Assembly: GCF_028681615.1 (NCBI RefSeq)
Contig: NZ_JAQUHV010000021.1
Span: forward strand, 1 to 34,839
Length of the DNA stretch: 34,839 nucleotides
Direction: 5' to 3'
From: Sulfuricurvum sp.
GTDB taxonomy: Bacteria > Campylobacterota > Campylobacteria > Campylobacterales > Sulfurimonadaceae
Each line of letters opens with the position of its first letter. Within the stretch, counting starts at the first letter, position 1. Made by a program: the position numbers and the translations under genes. The notes beneath the pieces were generated by a model. The model worked only from the letters and a program-made list of their open reading frames with translations. It did not search any database and was not told where the DNA came from. Below are positions 25,737 to 34,749 of this stretch, piece after piece.

Positions 25737-26344
25737 TAATTACCTCTTGACCCCGGTTTGATCGCTTCAGAACCATTGGCGCATAACGGGCAGCTGTCCG
25801 GTGCATACATTTCGAAATCGAAATCAGCGAGGGCAAAAAGCGGTTTGTCTGCCGGCAGGGCACAGTTGCTTTTTCGCTCCAAAGCACTTCCGTCGCGTTT
25901 GCAAAAGCCACGGTTTGCAAGAGCCGCAAAACCGACGACTTCACCACCGAGGGCTTCGATTGCTTTCGCCGCTTCCATAGCTGAACCGCCTGTGGTGATG
26001 ATGTCTTCACAAATGAGGACTTTTTCACCTTTGCTGATTTCAAAGCCGCGTCGGATTTGCATTTCCCCGTTTACCCGTTCTGCGAAAATCGAGCGTTTGT
26101 CGAGAGCGGTTGCGAGGGCGAAGCCTGCGATCAGGCCACCGAGTGCCGGAGCACATACGGTATCAATTTCGATCCCGTTTGCCTGGATGTTTGCAGCAAG
26201 AGCATCGGCAAGAAGTTTTGCCGTCCGAGGTTGCTCCAACACTTTTGCCGATTGGAGGTAATAGGCGGAGTGATTGCCGGAGCTGAGTTTAAAATGCCCT
26301 TCGAGCATAGCGCTCGCATCGAGATAGATTTGTTTGATATCCAT
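25736..26344 (-). CDS. pyrE: Orotate phosphoribosyltransferase
   Basis: 202 residues. Joins orotate to PRPP to give OMP in pyrimidine synthesis. The PRPP-binding signature is [20 protein letters not shown] (about 110-129); the N-terminus [20 protein letters not shown] and [14 protein letters not shown] are also typical. Near the C-terminus a CPLC pair plus Cys in FCKRDG and SNCAL could form a metal site, common in the longer PyrE type. It is 5 bp downstream of frr and coupled to the following small gene. Confidence 0.97.
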   Translation of the reverse strand: MDIKQIYLDASAMLEGHFKLSSGNHSAYYLQSAKVLEQPRTAKLLADALAANIQANGIEIDTVCAPALGGLIAGFALATALDKRSIFAERVNGEMQIRRGFEISKGEKVLICEDIITTGGSAMEAAKAIEALGGEVVGFAALANRGFCKRDGSALERKSNCALPADKPLFALADFDFEMYAPDSCPLCANGSEAIKPGSRGN

Positions 26345-26349
26345 TCTGA

Positions 26350-26907
26350 TTATACCGTCAAGATATCTTGCTCTTTGGCTTTGAGCAATTCTTCGATTTT
26401 AGCGATAAATTTATCGGTGATTTTTTGGACTTTATCCTGAGCGGATTTAGACTCATCGACGGTGATCAGTTTGTCTTTTTCGAGCACTTTGATTTTATCG
26501 TTTGCTTTTTTGCGGTCATTTCGAACGCCTACTTTAGCATCTTCCGCCATTCCACGGGCTTTTTTTGCCGTATCCTGACGTTGATCTACGGTCATCGGCG
26601 GGAAGAAAAGCTTGATTTCGGTGCCGTTATTGTTCGGGTTGACTCCGATATCGGCTTTTTGGATCGCTTTTTCGATCACAGAGAGCATCGATTTATCCCA
26701 TGGAGAGATGGTAATAGTGGTTGCATCGGTCGCCAAGACACTTGCTGCCTGGTCTAACGGAACCATTGAACCGTAGTTTTCTACACGAACGTTGTCCAAG
26801 ATTTTTGTCGTCACTCTTCCGGTACGGAGTGTTCGGAAATTGTGGATCATATGATCACAGCTTCCTTGCATTTTTTCTTCACAAAATTGATAAACTTCGT
26901 TTAGCAT
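26350..26907 (-). CDS. frr: Ribosome recycling factor
   Basis: 185 residues, the standard length. With EF-G it splits post-termination ribosomes. The long three-helix bundle and inserted beta domain are reflected in [52 protein letters not shown], and [27 protein letters not shown] lies 5 bp before the ATG. It sits between secG (15-bp gap) and pyrE, the secG-frr-pyrE order found in Campylobacterota. Confidence 0.98.
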   Translation of the reverse strand: MLNEVYQFCEEKMQGSCDHMIHNFRTLRTGRVTTKILDNVRVENYGSMVPLDQAASVLATDATTITISPWDKSMLSVIEKAIQKADIGVNPNNNGTEIKLFFPPMTVDQRQDTAKKARGMAEDAKVGVRNDRKKANDKIKVLEKDKLITVDESKSAQDKVQKITDKFIAKIEELLKAKEQDILTV

Positions 26908-26922
26908 GAAATTCCTTTCGTC

Positions 26923-27243
26923 TTATTTGGTGGTTTTGTTGATATCGTTTACGACATTGATCGTCGGAGCTGCAACGTCATTGTTCTCTACCATAGCATC
27001 TACAACGGAAGCACTTTTTTGCTGAGCGTAAAAATAGCCCAATGCGATTGTATTGACAACGAAAATAAATCCGAGGAAAAAGGTAACTTTTGCTAAAAAA
27101 GTTCCCGGTCCTTTAGCTCCAAACACTGATTCGTTTGAGCCGCTGTAAGCCCCTAAACCGATGCTAGAGCTTTTTTGTAAGAGTACAGCGATGGTGATCA
27201 TAACAACCAAAACGATCTGCACAATGAGCAGTATACCTGTCAT
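26923..27243 (-). CDS. secG: Preprotein translocase subunit SecG
   Basis: 106 residues. Two transmembrane helices (about 3-20 and 51-70) enclose the SecG loop signature, here QKSSSIGLGAYSGSNESVFG followed by GAKGPGTFLAKVTFFLGF. SecG assists SecYE during protein export. The tail after residue 75 is polar and variable. It is the first gene of the secG-frr-pyrE unit and is divergent from znuA across 139 bp that contain no other gene. Confidence 0.95.
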   Translation of the reverse strand: MTGILLIVQIVLVVMITIAVLLQKSSSIGLGAYSGSNESVFGAKGPGTFLAKVTFFLGFIFVVNTIALGYFYAQQKSASVVDAMVENNDVAAPTINVVNDINKTTK

Positions 27244-27382
27244 GTTTATCCTTGATTTTTTAAAAAGTTCGCGATTATAGCATAGTGTTGATGAACCCCT
27301 TATGAAAGTAAGTCGCCAATCATGGTGTGGGTTTAAACTGTTTGTGACTAAAATTCCCTATCTAATATAAGGTTGTGAATGT

Positions 27383-28330
27383 ATGGATACCAAACGACTG
27401 ATCGTTTTTGGCGGTATTATTGCCGCAATCGTTATAGGAATGAGTTTTTTCTCCCCAAAGCTTCAAATAAAACAAGAATCGATAGCATCTCCGGTAGTTT
27501 CTGTGAGCACTTTTTCGTTATATGAAGTTGCCCGAGCGGTTGCCGGAGAAACATTGGAGATCCATCCGATTATTCCATTGGGAACGGATGCGCATATGTT
27601 CTCCCCGAATCCGAAGCAGGTGTCCGGCATTACCGAATCGGCATTGTTTATTTACAACGGTGCCGGATTTGAGACATGGGCGGAAAATTTGAAACAAACT
27701 TTGCCGAAAACTACACAGGTCATCGATATGAGTCAGAAAGTTGCACTGATCAAAAGCGAAGGGCATGGGGAACATGATCAAGGCGAAGAACATCACCACG
27801 GCATGTATGATCCGCACTACTGGCTTGATATCGATAATATGATTAAAATGACACAGATACTTGAGAGTGAGTTCTCCAAACTTTCTCCGGCTAACGCAGA
27901 ACTGTATCACGGGAATGCCGCTGCTTACATCGGAAAACTCCAAAAACTAAAATCTGAGTACACTGCCGGATTAGCTGAATGTAAGAACCGTACCCTGATT
28001 ACCAACCACGATGCGTTCGGATATTTGGCAAAAGCAAATCATCTTGAAAATGTATCGGTGATCGGTCTCTCCTCCGATGAACAGCCGAGTGCGAAAAATA
28101 TAGCCGATATTATTAATCTGGTAAAAGAGCACGGGGTAAAAACTATTTTCTTCGAAGAATTTATTAACGACAATGTTTCTCAAACGATCGCCCGTGAGAC
28201 GGGAGCAAAAGCGCAAAGCCTTCAGCCGTTGGAGAATATTAGTGAAGATGAGTTAAAATCGCATCAAACCTATCTCACGATTATGGATGAGAACTTGAAA
28301 AAATTACGTGAAGCGATGGAATGCCGTTGA
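27383..28330 (+). CDS. znuA: Zinc/manganese-type ABC transporter substrate-binding protein (ZnuA-like)
   Basis: 315 residues. An uncleaved or signal-anchor N-terminal helix (about 5-25, no lipobox) precedes a cluster A-I binding protein. Metal-binding candidates are His in IIPLGTDAHMFSPNPKQ, a His-rich loop HGEHDQGEEHHHG followed by DPHYWLD, His in TLITNHDAFGYLA, and an acidic residue in TIFFEEFINDN. The His-rich loop is typical of zinc binders. It is the first gene of a three-gene importer, overlapping znuC by 10 bp. I see no clear Zur box upstream. Manganese is the alternative substrate. Confidence 0.88.
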   Translation: MDTKRLIVFGGIIAAIVIGMSFFSPKLQIKQESIASPVVSVSTFSLYEVARAVAGETLEIHPIIPLGTDAHMFSPNPKQVSGITESALFIYNGAGFETWAENLKQTLPKTTQVIDMSQKVALIKSEGHGEHDQGEEHHHGMYDPHYWLDIDNMIKMTQILESEFSKLSPANAELYHGNAAAYIGKLQKLKSEYTAGLAECKNRTLITNHDAFGYLAKANHLENVSVIGLSSDEQPSAKNIADIINLVKEHGVKTIFFEEFINDNVSQTIARETGAKAQSLQPLENISEDELKSHQTYLTIMDENLKKLREAMECR

Positions 28331-29082
28331 AATTTTCCCCGAGTCTTTTCGATGTGAACAGCCTCAATTTTGAACGACAGGGAAACCTAGTCCTCAAAGA
28401 GGCAACATTTCGTATTTTACCGGGAGAGTATTGTGCCATTATCGGACCAAACGGCGGAGGAAAAACGACCTTGATCCGTCTTTTGTTGGGGCTCGAAAAA
28501 TCGACATCGGGTGAGATCAAGCTGTTCGGAACTCCCCAAAACCGCTTTCGTGATTGGAACCGTATCGGATACGTTCCTCAGCGCTCCGCTCTCGTAGACA
28601 GCACGTTTCCCGCCACGGTACGCGAGGTAGTCGGGATGGGACGCTATGCCAGAAGAGGAATTTTGGGATTTGAATCGGCCGAAGATAAAGCTGCTATCGC
28701 AGAGGCGATGGAGCTGATGGGTGTTAGTGATTTGTCAGACCGCCTCATCGGCAATCTTTCCGGCGGTCAGCGTCAAAGGGTTATGATTGCACGTGCCTTG
28801 GCCTCTAACCCTGAAGTGTTGATTGTAGATGAACCTAATACCGGAGTTGATGTCGAATCGCAGCACCGTTTTTATGAACTGCTCCGAACGCTTAACCGTA
28901 CCAAAAAAATGTCCATCCTTTTCATCACCCATGATATCGGGGTGATAGCCGAGGATATTAGTCGTGTTTTATTTGTCAATCAAACCTTGCTGGTTTCTCA
29001 AAGTCCGGCTGAAATGATTCGGTGCGATGAGATGAGCCGGCTCTACGGAGTACCTGCCCATGTCGTTTGTCATAATCATTAG
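28321..29082 (+). CDS. znuC: Metal ABC transporter ATP-binding protein (ZnuC-like)
   Basis: 253 residues. The ATPase of the importer. Walker A is IIGPNGGGKTTLIRLL, the Q-loop lies in IGYVPQRSALV, the ABC signature is NLSGGQRQRVMIARAL, Walker B is VLIVDEPNTGVD and the switch His is in FITHDIG. The start overlaps the end of the substrate-binding gene by 10 bp and the membrane gene begins 9 bp after its stop, so the three should be made in step. Confidence 0.93.
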   Translation: MPLKFSPSLFDVNSLNFERQGNLVLKEATFRILPGEYCAIIGPNGGGKTTLIRLLLGLEKSTSGEIKLFGTPQNRFRDWNRIGYVPQRSALVDSTFPATVREVVGMGRYARRGILGFESAEDKAAIAEAMELMGVSDLSDRLIGNLSGGQRQRVMIARALASNPEVLIVDEPNTGVDVESQHRFYELLRTLNRTKKMSILFITHDIGVIAEDISRVLFVNQTLLVSQSPAEMIRCDEMSRLYGVPAHVVCHNH

Positions 29083-29091
29083 GATCCAATC

Positions 29092-29889
29092 ATGATGGAA
29101 ATGTTACATTATCCCTTTATGCAGCGTGCCTTTGTCGCGGGACTGATGATTGCCGTTTTGGCGTCACTGAGCGGATCGTTTATCGTTCTACGCCGCTATT
29201 CGCTGCTCAGTGAAACTCTGGCGCATGTCTCATTGGTCGGGGTCTCTGTGGGACTCTTATTCGGGATGAGCCCTCTTTGGATGGCGGTTTTGGCTTCTTT
29301 GGTCGCCTCGTGGATGATTGAGTATCTGCGAAGTGTTCATGGGATGTATTCGGATTCGGTACTGGCGATTTTCCTATCGGGCTCATTGGCTTTAGCGATC
29401 GTGATCGTCTCTCTGGCAGGATCGTTCAATGCCTCTTTATTCAGCTATCTTTTCGGCTCGATTCTCTCCGTGAGTGTAGAGGATTTATGGGTGATGGGAA
29501 TTTTCGGATCATTGGCGATGGCATTGCTGCTGGTATTTTTTAAAGAACTCTATTTCATAGCCTTCGATGAAGATGTCGCCCGTGCTGGGGGAATCCGTGT
29601 CACGATGCTGAACTTTATGCTCGTCAGCGTGATTGCTATTATTATTGCTCTCTCGATTAGAGTGGTCGGAACATTGCTCATCGGAGCATTGATGGTGATA
29701 CCTGCCGTTGCCGCAATCCGGTTCGGGATGGGTTTTTACCCTACTACGCTGTTATCGATAGGATTAGCGCTTATCTCCGTACTCATCGGACTGAGTGCTT
29801 CATATTTTTTCTCTCTTCCCAGCGGAGCGGCAATCGTACTGTGCCTTCTTGTCCTATTTATCATTGCATTGGTCGTTAATCGCCGATGA
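29092..29889 (+). CDS. znuB: Metal ABC transporter permease (ZnuB-like)
   Basis: 265 residues with about eight hydrophobic segments. ABC-3 family features: LSGSFIVLRRYSLLSETLAH near the N-terminus, the cytoplasmic loop FDEDVARAGGIRVTMLNFML that contacts the ATPase, and VVGTLLIGALMVIPAVAAIR. It forms the membrane channel for zinc (or manganese). AGGA lies 7 bp before the ATG. Its stop overlaps the start of the methyltransferase gene by four bases. Confidence 0.93.
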   Translation: MMEMLHYPFMQRAFVAGLMIAVLASLSGSFIVLRRYSLLSETLAHVSLVGVSVGLLFGMSPLWMAVLASLVASWMIEYLRSVHGMYSDSVLAIFLSGSLALAIVIVSLAGSFNASLFSYLFGSILSVSVEDLWVMGIFGSLAMALLLVFFKELYFIAFDEDVARAGGIRVTMLNFMLVSVIAIIIALSIRVVGTLLIGALMVIPAVAAIRFGMGFYPTTLLSIGLALISVLIGLSASYFFSLPSGAAIVLCLLVLFIIALVVNRR

Positions 29890-30578
29890 GCAGTGCCTGT
29901 CATGAGTTTTCCCGCTACGCCGCCGAATACGGCAGCCGCAATGTCATTCAGCGTCTTGTTGCCCAAAAACTGATCGCTTCGACTCCCGATCAGCCTAAAT
30001 TCATTTTGGATTTGGGATGCGGAAACGGTACCCTCTACTCTTTGATCGATTGGGAAGTCGAACGATTTGTCGGCATTGATTTCTCCGCTTCGATGCTTGA
30101 ACATCACCCTGCAACTTCGAATGTCGAGTTGATCTTGGGTGATTTTAATGATCCCGAATTGTTTGAGAGATTACGAAATGAACGCTTTGATCGTATCTAC
30201 TCCGCTTCGGCATTGCAATGGGCGGATGACTTGGAAAGTGTCTTTAAATCTTTAACCTCACTCAATACACCGATGTCACTGGCAATTTTCACTGCAGGAA
30301 CCTTTAAAACACTCCATAAATGTGCGGGAGTCACTCCATTGCTTCGAAGCAGTGATGAGGTAATTGCCATTGCCGAAAAATATGTGGATGCGCAATTTGA
30401 AGTTTTACACACTACATTAGAATTTGATTCAGTGCGGGAGATGTTTCGCTATATCAAGCGAAGCGGTGTTAGCGGCGGTCGAAGGGTTCTTGATTTTGCA
30501 CAGACAAAACAGCTCATGGTAACCTACCCCCTCAATTATCTCGAATTTGAGATTGTGTTTATTACTTCAATAGCATAA
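29886..30578 (+). CDS. BioC-like SAM-dependent methyltransferase
   Basis: 230 residues. A class I methyltransferase: motif I FILDLGCGNGTL, then RFVGIDFSASMLEHH (acidic loop for SAM) and FDRIYSASALQWADDLESVF. The N-terminal FSRYAAEYGSRNVIQRLVA and the C-terminal TYPLNYLEFEIVF follow the pattern of BioC, which methylates malonyl-ACP to start biotin synthesis. It overlaps znuB by four bases (ATGA), so it is translated with the metal importer although the functions look unrelated. No other biotin gene is in the window. The methyltransferase call is safe and BioC is likely. Confidence 0.75.
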   Translation: MSSACHEFSRYAAEYGSRNVIQRLVAQKLIASTPDQPKFILDLGCGNGTLYSLIDWEVERFVGIDFSASMLEHHPATSNVELILGDFNDPELFERLRNERFDRIYSASALQWADDLESVFKSLTSLNTPMSLAIFTAGTFKTLHKCAGVTPLLRSSDEVIAIAEKYVDAQFEVLHTTLEFDSVREMFRYIKRSGVSGGRRVLDFAQTKQLMVTYPLNYLEFEIVFITSIA

Positions 30579-30704
30579 TTCCAATACCAAATCGCTCTTC
30601 GGATCCTTTTTATTCTGTTGTTTACTGTTTGTTTAAAAAGTATTTCATTTTTATTTACTTTACAGACATATCATTTTCTTATCTTTAGTTGATAGGAGAA
30701 TATC

Positions 30705-31697
30705 ATGAAAACGCAAATATTTGTTTCAGCGGCCTTGGCCGTATTACTTCTTGGTACAACTGTTCTTCAAGCCGAAGCGGGGGATTATGGATTTGACAGC
30801 GAGGGTGGATTGAATCATCCGACAGTAAGGATAAAACACACTGACAGTTTTGGAGATACCTATTATTCTTTTAAAGAGAAAAATGCCAAGGCGTGTGTCG
30901 ATAAAGAAACACATGTCCAACATCAAAAGCTCAAAGATACTCCTGCGGAGGTGCTTCAAGCTTTAAATAAAACGGTTGAGGCGATAAAGGCTCTTCACAA
31001 AGGGGATACGAATCTGGCTAAAACCAATCTGATTGCGGCGACTGATCTGTTTGATACGGCACTTAAGGCCAATCCAAAATTAAAACGGGTTCCTGTTTCG
31101 GTGGATGTAGAGGTGAATGAACTTGATCTTTCACCGAATGAGATCAAATCGCTCCTAAAAATGGCAGACAATGCGCTCACACAAAAACGGACACAGGATG
31201 CACGTGATCTGCTGATACCGCTGAGAGACGAAATGACAACAACAACACAGTACCTTCCGATGGAACTCTATCCTAAGGTAACAAAAGCAGCCCTAGATGC
31301 CCTAAAGAAAGGGGAGAATGCTAAAGCGCTCCAGAAATTACAAGAGGGATTAAGTACGATAGTGACGGAAGAAATTATTGAACCTATTCCATTGCTGGAA
31401 GCTCAAGAGAACATGTCAGAAGCATTACATCTTGACAAAACTAAGAAAAAAGAGGCAATACAGCAAATTGAGAGTGCAAAAATGGAGCTCAATAAAGCGG
31501 TTTTGCTAGGCTATATGGATGAAAATTCGATGGAATATAAACATCTAAAAACCCAGATAGAAAAAGTTCAAAAGGGGATTGAAGGTGAAACCCGTATGGA
31601 AAAATTCTATGATGAGCTAAAAGATTCGTTTTCAAATTTGATGAAAAAAGCACAAAGTGAATCCCATAAACTTCTAAGCAGTATAAAAATATCGTGA
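30705..31697 (+). CDS. YfdX-family periplasmic protein
   Basis: 330 residues with a Sec signal peptide (MKTQIFVSAALAVLLLGTTV..., predicted cut after AEA). The body is helical. LNKTVEAIKALHKGDTNLAK, PVSVDVEVNEL, ARDLLIPLRDEMTTTTQYLP and ALQKLQEGLSTIVTEEIIEP follow the YfdX family pattern (E. coli YfdX is acid-induced and chaperone-like in vitro). Here the protein is longer than the E. coli one, with an extra polar Lys-rich C-terminal part. TAGGAG stands 8 bp before the ATG. It appears monocistronic, in a 126-bp AT-rich upstream gap. Confidence 0.8.
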   Translation: MKTQIFVSAALAVLLLGTTVLQAEAGDYGFDSEGGLNHPTVRIKHTDSFGDTYYSFKEKNAKACVDKETHVQHQKLKDTPAEVLQALNKTVEAIKALHKGDTNLAKTNLIAATDLFDTALKANPKLKRVPVSVDVEVNELDLSPNEIKSLLKMADNALTQKRTQDARDLLIPLRDEMTTTTQYLPMELYPKVTKAALDALKKGENAKALQKLQEGLSTIVTEEIIEPIPLLEAQENMSEALHLDKTKKKEAIQQIESAKMELNKAVLLGYMDENSMEYKHLKTQIEKVQKGIEGETRMEKFYDELKDSFSNLMKKAQSESHKLLSSIKIS

Positions 31698-31819
31698 AGG
31701 GGTAAACTCTAAATTTGAACTCATATTTATAATGATAGGTTAAATCAAAATAGATACACATTTTTGATGTAAAGCGTTATACTATTCAACCAATTTAGAA
31801 TTCTCAGAAGGAGAGCAGT

Positions 31820-32194
31820 ATGCGAGGAATTGAAAAATATGACAACCTCAAAGAGGTCATTCCCAATCTTATGCCTGTGCTTCGAGATGCGATTCAGTCA
31901 GAGTTTTTGGAAATCAAAAGAATAGATAAAGAATGTGAAAAATTTATTGCGACTTGTGAAAAATTTCCAGATCTTAAGAAAGCAGAATACGTCATTTTCT
32001 CGCAGCATATTAAAAAAAATGAGCACAAATACGAAATGTTTGTCTTTATTGACGGAGAGGGCAATACGGTTCGTCATATCACGGGTGCAGAAATGGAGCT
32101 TTATGGATTGCTTGGCTCATGTACAGATCTTCATGTTTCTGAAGAATATATTGAAAAAGAGCTCCATTGTGTCGGCGATGAATGTCGTCATTGA
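31820..32194 (+). CDS. Small cytoplasmic protein, unknown
   Basis: 124 residues, acidic, without signal peptide or membrane helix. The start is well supported by AAGGAGAG about 6 bp upstream of the ATG. It has a helical N-terminus, then strands (AEYVIFSQHI, YEMFVFIDGEGNTVRHITGA), and ends with cysteine/histidine residues (HCVGDECRH) that could bind a metal. GTTATACT at 31776-31783 may be its -10 box. I do not recognise the family. It is convergent with the flavoprotein gene, 12 bp apart. Confidence 0.65.
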   Translation: MRGIEKYDNLKEVIPNLMPVLRDAIQSEFLEIKRIDKECEKFIATCEKFPDLKKAEYVIFSQHIKKNEHKYEMFVFIDGEGNTVRHITGAEMELYGLLGSCTDLHVSEEYIEKELHCVGDECRH

Positions 32195-32206
32195 TAGAAT
32201 ACTTGG

Positions 32207-33415
32207 TTATAACCTGAGCATTTTTAAAGCGCCGTTCGCTGCAAATACCCCGCTGGCAAAAGAAGCCGTCAACAAATAACCCCCCGTCGGTGCATCCCAG
32301 TCGAGCATTTCACCGGCACAAAACACATTTGGCAAAGCTGTGAGCATCAGATCTTCATTTAGCATTTCACGCATCACTCCTCCTGCCGTACTAATCGCTT
32401 CATCTATAGGTTGCATGTCGGTAATGGTAATGGGATAGCATTTAACGCATGCCGTAACAGCGAGGGGGTCAGACCACTTGTCTTTAGGCAATAGCTCTTG
32501 GATAAGCGCCCCTTTTACTCCATCCAATCCCGCCTTACGCCAGATATTGTCGGTTGATTGTTTGGAGGATGAGGTGAGACGTGATATCAATTCAATTTCT
32601 GTGATATAAGGTAAAAGGTCTAAATAGAGAATTGCGCTCCCGTGTGAAATCACTTCCTCACGAAGTGGACGTGACAGTGCATAGACTAATCCCCCTTCGA
32701 TACCATAGGTTGTTAAAACGGCTTCGGAGGAGCTGACACTCTCTTCAGGGTTGCCGACCCATCCCGATATATTTTTTAAGGGCTTGCCTAAATGGGATTG
32801 CATAAACTTAGACCAAGCAGCTTTAAATCCGCAGTTTGAGGGTAGTAAAGGATTGATTTCTACGCCCTTGGCTTCTAAAATATTCACCCATGCTCCATCT
32901 GAACCTAAACTAGCCCAGCTTCCGCCACCCAAAGCCAAAATGGTTGCATCGGCTGACGTGACTACTTCTTCATCGTCACAGGTAAATCGTAAAGAGCCTC
33001 CGTCGGTAAATCCTTGCCAGTAATGACGACAATGGACACGTACACCCCGTTTTTTCAAAGATGAGAGCCAGCGTCTCAGCAGCGGTGCGGCTTTCATTTC
33101 GGTGGGGAATACTCGTCCCGATGTCCCGATGAATGACTCTACCCCTAAATTCTCCATCCACGCTCTAATCCTGGTAGCATCAAATGAATCGATCATAGGC
33201 TTTAGCCAATCTTGTTGATCATAGCGGCGGATAAAATCGTGCATAGGTTCATTATGGGTAATGTTAAGTCCCCCTTTGCCCGCCATGAGAAACTTTCTAC
33301 CCACCGAGGCTTTTGCTTCATAAATATCGACACTTATCCCTGCTGCAGATAAAACATCCGCTGCCATTAAACCCGCTGGCCCCGCTCCAATGATAATGAT
33401 ATGTTTATGGTTCAA
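32207..33415 (-). CDS. HI0933/BaiN-type FAD-dependent oxidoreductase
   Basis: 402 residues. The N-terminal FAD-binding Rossmann motif is HIIIIGAGPAGLMAADVLSA, followed by the family signature VGRKFLMAGKGGLNITHNEP. The C-terminus has NVFCAGEMLDWDAPTGGYLL and TASFASGVFAANGAL. Both fix it in the HI0933/YhiN/BaiN flavoprotein family. The substrate is unknown; the longer-insert subfamily (TIGR03862-like) fits best, from memory. The start overlaps the stop of the upstream ThiD2-like gene by four bases. Confidence 0.9.
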   Translation of the reverse strand: MNHKHIIIIGAGPAGLMAADVLSAAGISVDIYEAKASVGRKFLMAGKGGLNITHNEPMHDFIRRYDQQDWLKPMIDSFDATRIRAWMENLGVESFIGTSGRVFPTEMKAAPLLRRWLSSLKKRGVRVHCRHYWQGFTDGGSLRFTCDDEEVVTSADATILALGGGSWASLGSDGAWVNILEAKGVEINPLLPSNCGFKAAWSKFMQSHLGKPLKNISGWVGNPEESVSSSEAVLTTYGIEGGLVYALSRPLREEVISHGSAILYLDLLPYITEIELISRLTSSSKQSTDNIWRKAGLDGVKGALIQELLPKDKWSDPLAVTACVKCYPITITDMQPIDEAISTAGGVMREMLNEDLMLTALPNVFCAGEMLDWDAPTGGYLLTASFASGVFAANGALKMLRL

Positions 33416-33843
33416 CGACTCTCGTTGCCGAGATCTAAAATGTTTTTCTTTTCTAATGTATAGAGCTCGTAGCGGATCTGTTTAAATTGTTCACTCAAAG
33501 TAGGGTCTACTATCTTATAAAGCTCTTCCAAAACACGTGAAGATTCTTGTCCTCGTTTGTAGTTTGCTATGAGTATAGACCGGAGATCGGTTCGATTCAT
33601 TTCGGTTTGCATTGTGGGGCGTAAGACATCATTGATACTGTCACGAGAGGCGAGAAGTTCTTCAAGAGATTCGATACGGCATTGATGGCGGAGAGATTTG
33701 AGGTGTGAGGCGAGTTCCTTGTCATTGCGAACATAGCGTGCTATATCCTCAATCACACGGATTCCCTCTTTGAGTCGGTTGAGATTGGCATCCACCACCC
33801 GGAGAAGTTCCGGGGGAAGGATGTTACTCGTCGCTGCTGCCAC
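33412..33843 (-). CDS. ThiD2-like domain protein (annotated elsewhere as thiamine-phosphate synthase N-domain)
   Basis: About 143 residues from the GTG at 33843, chosen because the recognisable domain begins at LPPELLRVVDANLNRLKEGI; an in-frame ATG at 33960 lies deep in the upstream gene. All-helical, with VIEDIARYV, LKSLRHQ and NYKRGQESSRVLEELYK. This matches the ThiD2 family, found fused to ThiE in some bacteria and free-standing in Campylobacterota, where it is thought to act on HMP or its phosphate in thiamine synthesis. No other thi gene is nearby. It overlaps the Bax inhibitor gene by 20 bp and the flavoprotein gene by 4 bp. The start is uncertain. Confidence 0.7.
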   Translation of the reverse strand: MAAATSNILPPELLRVVDANLNRLKEGIRVIEDIARYVRNDKELASHLKSLRHQCRIESLEELLASRDSINDVLRPTMQTEMNRTDLRSILIANYKRGQESSRVLEELYKIVDPTLSEQFKQIRYELYTLEKKNILDLGNESR

Positions 33844-34534
33844 CGAAGATTCCGAAGAGTTGGAGCAATGTGATGAATAGGTTGAAGAAGTCAAGGTACA
33901 ATGCAATCGCACCGTCCATAGGTGTTTCGTATGCACCGCGGATAACGTTTTGAGTATCAATCAAAACCATTACACTGATGACAAGTAAGAAAACAGCCTG
34001 AATCGCAACATAGATCATCGGGCTTTTCAAGAAAAAGACATTAATCAATGAAACAGCTAAAATGATAAAGAAAGCGATCATAATAGGTTTTGTCCACGAT
34101 GTGAAGTCTTTTGAGCTTTTAATCGCAAAGAAACTTAGACCGCCAAAGAGTGCTGCCGTCATAAAAAATGCATTTCCTACTAACGTCGCCCCGCCTGACA
34201 TATGCAGTACATGGCTAAGCAAAGGCGTGATGATAACACCGCTTAAAAATGTAAAGGCAAACAAGCCGATCATATTAATACCCGGTTTGTTTTTGATCAT
34301 TTGAAGACCGAACATACCAAAAAGCATCCAAGGGATAGCGATCCACCAATAATTCGCTGCAACGATTCCCGCAAACGGCATACCGACATAAGCGCCTACC
34401 CCGCCTGCCAACATGGAAGCGGCAAACAATTTATAGGTATCTTTAACAAACGAAACGATCTGCGCTTCACTTTTGTAAGCGCTCTCGTAACCAAAAGCAC
34501 CTTCTCGTGCATATTCGCGATCATATAAAGCCAT
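33824..34534 (-). CDS. Bax inhibitor-1/YccA family membrane protein
   Basis: 236 residues from the ATG at 34534, which has AAGGAAA 7 bp upstream; the 33 residues before it in the same frame look non-coding. Seven transmembrane segments. Family features are VKDTYKLFAASMLAGGVGAY near the N-terminus, TFLSGVIITPLLSHV, and the C-terminal IALYLDFFNLFITLLQLFGI with the conserved Asp (YLDFFN). Relatives act as Ca2+/H+ leak channels or bind FtsH; the role here is unknown. Its product and the two downstream genes form a tightly overlapping minus-strand unit. Confidence 0.93.
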   Translation of the reverse strand: MALYDREYAREGAFGYESAYKSEAQIVSFVKDTYKLFAASMLAGGVGAYVGMPFAGIVAANYWWIAIPWMLFGMFGLQMIKNKPGINMIGLFAFTFLSGVIITPLLSHVLHMSGGATLVGNAFFMTAALFGGLSFFAIKSSKDFTSWTKPIMIAFFIILAVSLINVFFLKSPMIYVAIQAVFLLVISVMVLIDTQNVIRGAYETPMDGAIALYLDFFNLFITLLQLFGIFGGSSDE

Positions 34535-34720
34535 AGCTTTTTCCTTATAAGGGATTTTACAAAAGGGATTATACAGTAGTTCTATTAACCGTTGATTTGA
34601 AAATAGGGATAAAAAAAGATTTTCAGAGTGCAAAAGTGGGTAATAATGTTACATATTTACATGGGTCAAATAAAAATGAAATTTATTTTGACATATTTTC
34701 AATATTTGGCGAAAAACCTC

Positions 34721-34749
34721 TTGACTTCTTTGATATTTTCCCCTATAAT
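34721..34749 (+). promoter_or_regulatory. Near-consensus sigma-70 promoter, probably of an rRNA operon
   Basis: TTGACT (34721-34726), 17 bp, TATAAT (34744-34749), preceded by AT-rich DNA suited to an UP element and followed by a GC-moderate leader with no ribosome-binding site or open frame. The end of the leader (GATCATTGAAAACTAAG, then GGTCAAAC) resembles sequences just before 16S rRNA genes. It is the best promoter in the window. A second TTGACA at 34688-34693 has no good -10. The 305-bp stretch 34535-34839 contains no protein gene. Confidence 0.65.

Noticed and set aside
34688..34693. Second TTGACA as a tandem promoter
   Set aside because: No acceptable -10 box lies 16-18 bp downstream.
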